Positions 25,181 through 31,640 of a DNA stretch of 64,000 nt are shown one piece after another. Source of the DNA: Treponema sp. UBA1793 (GTDB lineage Bacteria > Spirochaetota > Spirochaetia > Treponematales > Treponemataceae); the NCBI GenBank assembly GCA_002314445.1, contig DCFX01000063.1, forward strand, positions 4,617 to 68,616. The letters run 5' to 3'. The position numbers were made by a program, and so were the translations under genes. Below the pieces are notes generated by a model. The model was given only the letters and a program-made list of their open reading frames with translations, had not been told where the DNA came from and did no database searches. Every line of letters begins with the position of its first letter. Position 1 is the first letter of the stretch.

Positions 25181-26047
25181 TTACTCCTGTTGCTGTGATG
25201 CAAGTTTTTCGACCTGTGCCTGCAGCTTGCATTTGTGAAATTCTTCCTGCTCCCGTGACTTGAACGACCCCATGCGCATCATCATGTTGTCCCAGTTTAC
25301 TTTATGACCGTCAAAATCAGGACCGTCGACGCATACGAATTTCGTCTCTCCGCCGATAGTGACGCGGCAGCCGCCGCACATACCTGTTCCGTCAATCATG
25401 ATTGTGTTAAGGGAGACCGTCGTCGGAATATTGTACGGTTCTGTCGTTTTGCAGGCAAATTTCATCATAACAGGAGGGCCAATCGCTATAACCTCTGCCG
25501 GCGGTGTCTGTGATTTGCAAAGTTCTTCAAGCGGAATAGTCACAAGCCCTTTTTGCCCGGCGCTGCCGTCGTCAGTCATGATAATGACTTCATCCGCAAT
25601 TTTTTTCATTTCGTCGACGAAGATAAGTAAATCCTTGTTACGGGCACCGATGATGACAATGACCTTATTACCTGCATCCTTTAACGCCTGTACGATGGGA
25701 TAACAGGGCGCAACCCCTATACCTCCGCCCACAACAACGACAGGTGCGTTTTTCTTTTCTATAACGGAAGGATTACCAAGCGGACCAAGAACAGCCTCCA
25801 GTTCGTCTCCTGCAGTTTTCTGTGAAAGTTTAAATGTAGTTGCACCGACTGCCTGAAATACGATTGCAATCCAGCCTTCAGCAGCGTCGGCGTCGGCTAT
25901 AGTAAGCGGAATGCGTTCGCCGTAGTCAATATCGACCTGAACAATAATGAACTGTCCGGCTTTGCGGTTACGGGCGATTTCCGGCGCCTCAAGTTTCATG
26001 TAAAAAACGTCAGCAGAAAGCTGTTTTTTCTCAAGAATTTTGAACAT
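25181..26047 (-). CDS. FAD/NAD-binding oxidoreductase subunit, NfnA/SudB type
   Basis: 288 residues of the dihydroorotate dehydrogenase electron-transfer (PyrK-like) family: an FAD domain (RKAGQFIIVQVDIDYGERIPLTI), a NAD-binding domain (VVVVGGGIGVAPCYPIVQAL) and a C-terminal [2Fe-2S] site with C224, C227 and C239 in DGTGMCGGCRV..FVCVDGPDFDGH. With the 506-aa flavoprotein downstream it makes an NfnAB-like pair that would balance NADH, NADPH and reduced ferredoxin in an anaerobic fermenter. No pyrD lies nearby. A ribosome site AAGGA lies 8 bases before ATG 26047. Confidence 0.9.
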   Translation of the reverse strand: MFKILEKKQLSADVFYMKLEAPEIARNRKAGQFIIVQVDIDYGERIPLTIADADAAEGWIAIVFQAVGATTFKLSQKTAGDELEAVLGPLGNPSVIEKKNAPVVVVGGGIGVAPCYPIVQALKDAGNKVIVIIGARNKDLLIFVDEMKKIADEVIIMTDDGSAGQKGLVTIPLEELCKSQTPPAEVIAIGPPVMMKFACKTTEPYNIPTTVSLNTIMIDGTGMCGGCRVTIGGETKFVCVDGPDFDGHKVNWDNMMMRMGSFKSREQEEFHKCKLQAQVEKLASQQQE

Positions 26048-26082
26048 AGCACGTCCTTAAAAAATACAAAATATTAAAAAAT

Positions 26083-26111
26083 ATTTTACTACATTGAAGA
26101 ATATCAGTCAA
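26083..26111 (-). promoter_or_regulatory. Promoter of the nfnAB-like operon
   Basis: TTGACT (26111-26106), 17-bp spacer, TAAAAT (26088-26083), about 35 bases before the ATG. It begins just downstream of the terminator at 26124-26152. Confidence 0.7.
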
Positions 26112-26123
26112 TTTACCGGAAAA

Positions 26124-26152
26124 ATAAAAAAAGGCGCTCCTGAGAGCGCCTT
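26124..26152 (-). terminator. Terminator after the outer-membrane-like protein gene
   Basis: Nine-bp perfect GC-rich stem AAGGCGCTC/GAGCGCCTT (26131-26139 with 26144-26152), four-base loop; the minus-strand transcript continues into a run of T broken by one A. Confidence 0.92.
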
Positions 26153-26171
26153 ATTCAGTTTTTTTTACGAT

Positions 26172-27443
26172 TTAGAAACCTATGCAGACTGAAACTTCTG
26201 CACCTGCCCCGGTACCGTTGAAGCTGTTTGTAAATTCCGTTCCGAAGTCTTTTACATTTGTCGCTCCGCCGGAACCGGCAAGCATTGCTGCAACATTCAG
26301 CTCAAGAACACGGCAGTTGAGCATCATGCCCACTTTATGGATAAAAATCTGTGACAAATAAGAAGTTGAAAGTGATACTCCTATAATCTTAAAGAGATCA
26401 ACGCTTACGCCCAGACTGTATTCAGGATACAGTTTGTAATCAGCCGTATAGGGATACTGGACACCTATACCAAGCAGCGTACTTAAAGTAAACCAGTTTC
26501 CGAAGGGCCGGAATGCCGATTCACCACCAAGTCTCAGCGGTCGTGAAATGTAGTAATTACCCGTGCCGTACTGGATATCTGAAAGCGTCGTACTTGATTC
26601 TCCTGCTCCGTTGACTATGTCAGAAAGAGAAGCAGCCGAATACGTCATTGTGGCAGTTCCCGAAGTTGTATATTTTAATGAACCTGGTACTATCGGAATA
26701 CGGGCATAAGCACCGACCTGAAGATAACTGAGAACCGGCATTTCAACGGCGCCTGCAAGGTCGAATCCTGCACTTGAAAGCGCATCTCTGGTAATTTTTT
26801 CCTGATCTGCCGGGTCAACACCATTTCCATATGTAGAAAGATCGGTAAATGAATAGACTGTGCCGACTGCGTTTGCCGTAACTTTGACGGAACCGTCAGA
26901 AGGATTGCTCAATGATGCATTCATTGAATCAGTTTGTGCATGTATAATCGGGATAAATAATGATGGTTTTACCGTAATGCGCATTGAACCGAGTTTGAAT
27001 CCTGCAGAAACATTATAGTATGCGAAAACATCAGCATTGGCGTAACCGTCCACAGCTATTGAAGTATCGTCGACATTACCGTAACCGATAAGTTCAAACA
27101 GATTTTTACCGATATTGCCGCTCACGTTTCCTTCTATTCCGCTGGCCATACCCAGGTGAAACCCGTTTTTGAGGTTAAGGTTCCAGTACGTTTCCGGCCC
27201 GCTCACAAACGCGTTTATGAGCAACCCGTTTGAAGGCATTTCGTCTGCAATCTTTTTCAGATCAATGACTAAGTCTTTTACAAGCAGACTTTTTGCGTCA
27301 AAGTAATTGTTTGTTGCCATCGCCTGTGCATCAAACCCCATCTCAAAGTAGCGGTGAGTCGGATGAAGCGGGTCAAGGTCTGCGGCGGCAAGCGGAAGGG
27401 TGACTGAAAGAAGTGCTGTAATGATTATAAGTATCTTTTTCAT
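26172..27443 (-). CDS. Exported protein, possible outer-membrane beta-barrel
   Basis: 423 residues with a signal peptide (MKKILIIITALLSVTLPLAAA). The mature part has long runs of alternating hydrophobic and polar residues with many Gly and Tyr (GFHLGMASGIEGNVSGNIGK; ADVFAYYNVSAGFKLGSMRITVKPSLFIPI) and ends in phenylalanine after VSVCIGF, all common in outer-membrane barrels. I recognise no named family. Its ATG overlaps the stop of the 882-aa lipoprotein, with GGAGG about 9 bases upstream, so the two are made together and may form a surface complex. Confidence 0.72.
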   Translation of the reverse strand: MKKILIIITALLSVTLPLAAADLDPLHPTHRYFEMGFDAQAMATNNYFDAKSLLVKDLVIDLKKIADEMPSNGLLINAFVSGPETYWNLNLKNGFHLGMASGIEGNVSGNIGKNLFELIGYGNVDDTSIAVDGYANADVFAYYNVSAGFKLGSMRITVKPSLFIPIIHAQTDSMNASLSNPSDGSVKVTANAVGTVYSFTDLSTYGNGVDPADQEKITRDALSSAGFDLAGAVEMPVLSYLQVGAYARIPIVPGSLKYTTSGTATMTYSAASLSDIVNGAGESSTTLSDIQYGTGNYYISRPLRLGGESAFRPFGNWFTLSTLLGIGVQYPYTADYKLYPEYSLGVSVDLFKIIGVSLSTSYLSQIFIHKVGMMLNCRVLELNVAAMLAGSGGATNVKDFGTEFTNSFNGTGAGAEVSVCIGF

Positions 27444-30091
27444 TAGTTATTCCCTCCATAGAGCTGAATGGTACCGTCCGTAGCGATACTGGCTTTTATT
27501 CCTACAGATGCATTTCGAGGCATTATGAATTCAGCCCCGGATGGAATGCTGAGCGTGATAGTAGGCATGTACGGATACGTTGTGAGTACCGAACTGATCT
27601 GCGTTCCTGTCAGGCTGATTGTTGAGTTGTTTGAGAACTCAAACGATTCTCCGGTTGGCCCGAATATGCCTGCGGTATCTGTTACTTTGATATTTGCACC
27701 CGACAATCCCATAGAGTCACTGAAGGTGACCCCCAGTGTAATGCTTTTTATTGCATCAAGGTATTTCTGATAGTCGGAAGTATTGAGTGCTTCTGTACGG
27801 CCAAGCAGGTCGTCTGCAGACGTTTTACCTGCAATCGACATAACGTCGAGAGAAACATCGCCGGTAAATTTTATTTTAAGAGGAATTGCGATGTATACCG
27901 TCGCTGCAATGCTGACGCCGCTGTCCTTTATAGCTTCATAATCTGCATAAGAAATATCTACGCCGCTGCTTCCTCCCGACGACGGCGAAATATCATAATA
28001 AAGTTTAATGGAAGCAGGCCTTGCATTGAATACAGTTGCCAGATCAACTTTTGTGAGCCCTGCTGTTGCAAGGTTTGTAGTAACTACGTCATTTTGCGTT
28101 GTCAGAGAAATATTCTTCGGAACCAGAGTGTCTGTTGTTGTTGTTGAGCTTGTTTTTTCTCCGAGTATATCAAAATATTCTGTTGTACCGGATGTATACT
28201 CAAGGTATATATTGCCGGACAGTGATAACCCGCTGAGGGCTGAAAGATCCGGCATCGTGACGCTGAGATAGACCGGCAGAGAATCGATCTGTACATGATC
28301 CTTATCAAACGCTGTCTGGACATCAGTCGGCAGACTGCTCATGATTGAATCAAAGTTTATGCCCGTATCTATGCCTGACGGTTCAGAGACGGAAAGGCTT
28401 GATGTGTTTATGTTGATGTTTGTCCATTCAAGTTCCGGCGTAAAATCGGAAGCTGTCAATGTGTACGTCGTGTTCGTTGCAAGGTCTTTGAATTCCGCAG
28501 TGGAACCGCTTGCATTCGGCAGTGTGATTTTTACTGTCGTGTCGATGTTCGCTGCACCAGACACATTGATTGTTCCTGTTCCTGTCTTGGCCAGTTCCAG
28601 TGTCCCGTTCGTTGTGTTTGAGCTGACGGTGCCTTCTGCCTCTGTTCCTGTTATGGAAAGGAATGTCGATGTCAGTGTCAGCTTGATATCGTTGCCTGCG
28701 GGAAGCGTGTTTGTATAGGAGCTTACCTTTACTCCGGCTTTAGAATACGTAATCGTATTGACAAAGGAAGAGAGTTCTTCAGGAACGGCTGAACTTAATG
28801 TCTGCGAAAGCGTATAACCTGAAGTATCGATTGTTGCGGATGCCAGCTTTGAAATCGTGCATGCTGCTGTCGTTGTAAGGCTGATGCCTGTTGAAGGGAA
28901 TATAATCGTGGCGTTGTTAAGAGTAATCGACAAAGTCCCCTGGACAGTGAGTGTTCCCGGCGTAAACGTAAGGTTTGCAAGATCAAGTGCTTGGTTCAGC
29001 AGATATCCCGTGCCGCCGTTGTTGGTAAAGCCTGTTGATGTTAGTGCGCCGCTGAGCGCAAATCCTGATGCTGTAGCAGTAACACCGCTCCATCCTGATG
29101 GCAGTGCGCATTGCACGGACAGGGAACCTGTTCCGATTTCAGCGCTTGTAAGAGGTGCTGTACCGCTCAGGTCAACAGAAGTATTAATAGATTCTATTCC
29201 ACTTGTTCCAAGCTCTGCTGCATCCATTGTAAGTCCTGTAATCTGCGAAAGCGCTGCATTAGAAACTGCAGGAGCTATTGTATAACTGAGAGAGGTTCCC
29301 GGCGATGTTCCCGTGATTGTACCGCTGAAGGAAATCTTCATCGATGGAACAAGCGTTTTACCGGCTAGAGGAATTACGAGCGTGTCTCCGGAAGCAACAT
29401 TCACGGCGTCCGATGTCGAAATTGTAGCGCCTGTCGTACCATTTTTAAGCACTGCTGTAACGGTCAAGTCCGTTAATGTAGTCCCGGCCGGTGCTGTTAC
29501 AACGATATCAAGGCTGCCGGCACTGTACGTAATCGTGCTGAACGTCGGGGAAGAAACGCTGAGAGTTAAATCCGGGACATACGTGGAATCGACTTCCACT
29601 GTAGTACCAGGATCCATTACAGACAGGGAACTTGATGTAAATGATGTTTTGCTGATTATCTGGTTGTTCAGATCAGAAAAGGCAATGTCCTGTGTAAACG
29701 TTTTATCCAGGTCTGGAATTGCGAAACTCTGACTGATTGAAGTCGAACTCCCGGCGGAAGTCAAATCGATGTTTGAAAGTGAAGAGCCAACATCAATTGT
29801 TTTGTCGATTACCGGATACTTAACCAGAAATTCCTGATAACTTGCCGAAGAATCCGGGTTGTAATCATAGACTGTAAAACCGTCCGGATTGACACTGGCA
29901 ATCTGCTCTTTAATAGTATCTGCCGAAATATAATCTGAAAGACTGAATGATCCGAAATTTGCAGAATAGGTTGCATCGGTTTTTACAGATACTGTCTCGG
30001 GAATCTGCATGCTTGAAAAATTGCTGCACGATACAAGCATAAAAATCCCGGCAGCCGCAAGCCCGGCTGTTCTTAAAATTCTGTTGTTCAT
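27443..30091 (-). CDS. Large Ser/Thr-rich lipoprotein of unknown function
   Basis: 882 residues. The signal peptide ends in a lipobox (GIFMLVSCSNF, cysteine about 22), so it is predicted to be lipid-anchored. The rest is strikingly rich in Ser, Thr and Gly with repeated short strands (SAGSLDIVVTAPAGTTLTDL; GTLTVQGTLSITLNN), suggesting a chain of beta-sandwich or beta-helix units; charged and aromatic residues are few. No enzymatic motif is visible. It shares an operon with the possible barrel protein downstream. It could be a surface adhesin or structural protein; that is inference. AAGGAGA precedes ATG 30091 and a small hairpin sits just 5' of it. Confidence 0.75.
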   Translation of the reverse strand: MNNRILRTAGLAAAGIFMLVSCSNFSSMQIPETVSVKTDATYSANFGSFSLSDYISADTIKEQIASVNPDGFTVYDYNPDSSASYQEFLVKYPVIDKTIDVGSSLSNIDLTSAGSSTSISQSFAIPDLDKTFTQDIAFSDLNNQIISKTSFTSSSLSVMDPGTTVEVDSTYVPDLTLSVSSPTFSTITYSAGSLDIVVTAPAGTTLTDLTVTAVLKNGTTGATISTSDAVNVASGDTLVIPLAGKTLVPSMKISFSGTITGTSPGTSLSYTIAPAVSNAALSQITGLTMDAAELGTSGIESINTSVDLSGTAPLTSAEIGTGSLSVQCALPSGWSGVTATASGFALSGALTSTGFTNNGGTGYLLNQALDLANLTFTPGTLTVQGTLSITLNNATIIFPSTGISLTTTAACTISKLASATIDTSGYTLSQTLSSAVPEELSSFVNTITYSKAGVKVSSYTNTLPAGNDIKLTLTSTFLSITGTEAEGTVSSNTTNGTLELAKTGTGTINVSGAANIDTTVKITLPNASGSTAEFKDLATNTTYTLTASDFTPELEWTNININTSSLSVSEPSGIDTGINFDSIMSSLPTDVQTAFDKDHVQIDSLPVYLSVTMPDLSALSGLSLSGNIYLEYTSGTTEYFDILGEKTSSTTTTDTLVPKNISLTTQNDVVTTNLATAGLTKVDLATVFNARPASIKLYYDISPSSGGSSGVDISYADYEAIKDSGVSIAATVYIAIPLKIKFTGDVSLDVMSIAGKTSADDLLGRTEALNTSDYQKYLDAIKSITLGVTFSDSMGLSGANIKVTDTAGIFGPTGESFEFSNNSTISLTGTQISSVLTTYPYMPTITLSIPSGAEFIMPRNASVGIKASIATDGTIQLYGGNN

Positions 30092-30103
30092 AGACTCTCC
30101 TTA

Positions 30104-30118
30104 CGGGGATACGCCCCG
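30104..30118. promoter_or_regulatory. Small GC hairpin just upstream of the lipoprotein ribosome site
   Basis: CGGGG / ATACG / CCCCG, a perfect 5-bp stem ending one base before the AAGGAGA of the minus-strand lipoprotein gene. It could modulate translation or mRNA stability. Confidence 0.4.
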
Positions 30119-30272
30119 AAAGCAATAAATGTCGCGCGTGTACTGTTTTTAAATGATATATGAAGAGTTTTGCTCCGCAACACGGGAATACAGAGCATCG
30201 CTTATTTATAGTTTAACGTATTTTAATAGAAAAAACAAGAAATAAACTTATATGTTCCAGTGCAAACGCATT

Positions 30273-30321
30273 ATGGCCTTATTTAATAACTCTCCTTCAG
30301 TAACTTTTTAAATAAGGCCAT
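30273..30321. repeat. 13-bp perfect inverted repeat with 23-base loop
   Basis: ATGGCCTTATTTA (30273-30285) and TAAATAAGGCCAT (30309-30321). No T-run follows on either strand, so it is not a standard terminator. Confidence 0.7.
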
Positions 30322-30359
30322 TGAAGTCCGGTTCCTGAATATTTTCATCAACCATGCAC

Positions 30360-30379
30360 TTTCAGAGTTACCTCTGAAA
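30360..30379. repeat. 8-bp hairpin TTTCAGAG-ttac-CTCTGAAA
   Basis: Perfect short stem with a four-base loop, about 100 bases downstream of the DNA-binding gene on the minus strand. On the plus strand it is followed after seven bases by TTTTT, which has no gene to terminate in that direction. Confidence 0.45.
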
Positions 30380-30475
30380 ACTGAAGTTTTTAGAGATTCC
30401 CGCATGTTATAAATTTGCGTTTACGTGTCAGTTTCCTGATGTACCGCAGAGGAGCGGAAGCGATATTATACCGTG

Positions 30476-31261
30476 CTATTCTTCTTTTATAATTACAGGC
30501 GATGAGCTCATTCCTGCATTTACTTTTTTCTGTATGGTACCTTTGAGAGATACATCCGACGCCACGCGTATGTAGTATCGTTTTCCCGTTTCTGTTCCGG
30601 AAGGAATGTAGAATCTGAGCGATTTTGGGTAATTTTCGATAACCGTATACCCCGGAACGCGCAGCCACGAATCTTCATCGGCGGATGGTATTTTCTGTTC
30701 TGTTTCCGGTACGAAATAAATACCCGACGAATCTGTTCCCTGTTTAAGCCTGCTTCCTCTGACAATTACAATGCGGTTGCGCAGTAGAACGCCGTCAGTA
30801 TTTGAACGCGGTGCACTTTCCACGCTGGAGATACGCGGATGTACATCAGAATTATCTACCTCTGCAATCCGGATACGCTGTGCCGCATCCTGTGCTTCCT
30901 GTGAGACTGTAAACCGTGCTTCAATACAGTTTGATTTTTGTACGGTCATATTCGTACCGCTTTTTACTGCGGGATACAGAATGCCTGTGTCGAACAGATT
31001 TATAGAATATCCTTCAGAAAGCAGCGTAAGGATTTCTTCCCTGAAAATCCGTGCACAGTGGAGCATCATTCCGGGTGTAACTCCGGTATTAGAGTCCTGA
31101 AGCCGGTTGATGATATCCGGAACGGAAAGCGTTCTGCGGTCTATGAGTCCGTATGTCTTCGCAGGTGCAAGATTGCTTTTGTACAGTGTAACCCGGACCT
31201 GTCCCCGCAGGAGGTTCGGGTCGCATGTCCAGTGGTGATAATTTCGTCTTTTTCTGCTCAT
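30476..31261 (-). CDS. HU-like DNA-binding protein with C-terminal DUF4469-type domain
   Basis: 261 residues. The first 120 or so resemble the HU/IHF-related fold seen in large Bacteroidetes and spirochaete proteins: RTLSVPDIINRLQDSNTGVTPGMMLHCARIFREEILTLLSEGYSINLFDTGILYPAV. After a linker, residues about 160-261 look like an immunoglobulin-like module (IVIVRGSRLKQGTDSSGIYFVPE; RVPGYTVIENYPKSLRFYIPSGTETGKRYYIRVAS), the layout I know as DUF4469. Chromosome or cell-envelope DNA binding is inferred from the family. A TATACT ends 6 bases before the ATG and there is no Shine-Dalgarno. Confidence 0.72.
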   Translation of the reverse strand: MSRKRRNYHHWTCDPNLLRGQVRVTLYKSNLAPAKTYGLIDRRTLSVPDIINRLQDSNTGVTPGMMLHCARIFREEILTLLSEGYSINLFDTGILYPAVKSGTNMTVQKSNCIEARFTVSQEAQDAAQRIRIAEVDNSDVHPRISSVESAPRSNTDGVLLRNRIVIVRGSRLKQGTDSSGIYFVPETEQKIPSADEDSWLRVPGYTVIENYPKSLRFYIPSGTETGKRYYIRVASDVSLKGTIQKKVNAGMSSSPVIIKEE

Positions 31262-31267
31262 TTTGTA

Positions 31268-31295
31268 AGTATACCACAGATTCTGAAAATTATAA
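31268..31295 (-). promoter_or_regulatory. Promoter of the HU-like gene, leaderless layout
   Basis: TATACT at 31273-31268, then TACAAA and ATG 31261. The -35 is poor (TTATAA, 31295-31290, 16-bp spacer). Confidence 0.45.
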
Positions 31296-31321
31296 TAATT
31301 TTTTTATTCCGGAAAGTACGT

Positions 31322-31413
31322 TCCTTGTTTGCGGGTGATGACCATCCTTGCCGGCGGGTAGTATCCGTCTTACTTTGCGGGAAGACACCTTCCTTGTTAG
31401 CGGGTAATGCGAT
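31322..31413. repeat. Four tandem 23-bp degenerate repeats
   Basis: Units at 31322-31344, 31345-31367, 31368-31390 and 31391-31413, all exactly 23 bp, with a shared T-C-C-T-T-G start and a central GCGGG; they differ from each other at roughly a third of positions. They are upstream of the HU-like gene (minus strand). No spacers, so not CRISPR. The following stretch to 31542 contains further GGG-centred words but no clear period and no gene. Confidence 0.7.
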
Positions 31414-31542
31414 GCAGGGCTGTATTCAGGGACGATTACGGGTACAACAGGGAAATGATTACGTACTGTGTGTACCCGCTGTTACGGGCGCATACGGGAC
31501 GCTCTTACGACACAGGCGGGGTTGCATTCAGGACACAGCAGT

Positions 31543-31625
31543 ATACTGATGCTTAAACAATCAACAATTCCGCAAGCAGCGGGGTATTAAACCCTCCGCA
31601 CGAATAAAGGTTTAAGCATCAGTAT
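31543..31625. repeat. 83-bp stem-loop with 16-bp perfect arms
   Basis: ATACTGATGCTTAAAC (31543-31558) and its exact complement (31610-31625) enclose 51 bases that contain a REP-like element. It begins 15 bases after the tex stop codon (minus strand). No T-run, so it may be an mRNA-stabilising 3' structure or a small non-autonomous mobile element. Confidence 0.75.
31570..31608 (-). repeat. REP-like element, copy 1
   Basis: The minus-strand reading matches 35046-35084 at 34 of 39 positions, including the opening TTTATTCGTGCGGAG and the ATACCCCG core. It sits inside the loop of the 83-bp stem-loop. Confidence 0.7.
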
Positions 31626-31640
31626 GTTTCTTTATGTCTG

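Larger units (their letters stand above)
30126..30475. other. 350-bp gene-free spacer with two inverted repeats
   Basis: Between the lipoprotein gene and the upstream DNA-binding gene, both on the minus strand. It holds a 13-bp perfect inverted repeat (30273-30285 with 30309-30321) and an 8-bp one (30360-30379). I see no RNA gene or convincing coding frame; the 5' leader of the lipoprotein mRNA presumably lies here, but no clear promoter stands out. Confidence 0.6.

Noticed and set aside
27468..29732. Several plus-strand open frames opposite the 882-aa lipoprotein gene
   Set aside because: They arise because Ser/Thr-rich codons on the minus strand rarely give stops in the complement; low-complexity Val-rich products, no ribosome sites.
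31322..31413. Possible CRISPR array
   Set aside because: The 23-bp units are directly adjacent with no spacers and are too diverged; no cas genes are present.
31439..31478. 8-bp inverted repeat (CGGGTACA/TGTACCCG) as a possible tRNA or small RNA
   Set aside because: No cloverleaf, T-arm or terminator can be drawn; the pairing is short with a 24-base loop.
30938..31549. Plus-strand open frame of about 200 codons across the HU-like gene and the repeat spacer
   Set aside because: It runs antisense through a gene with clear coding character and then through repeats; no ribosome site and no recognisable domain.
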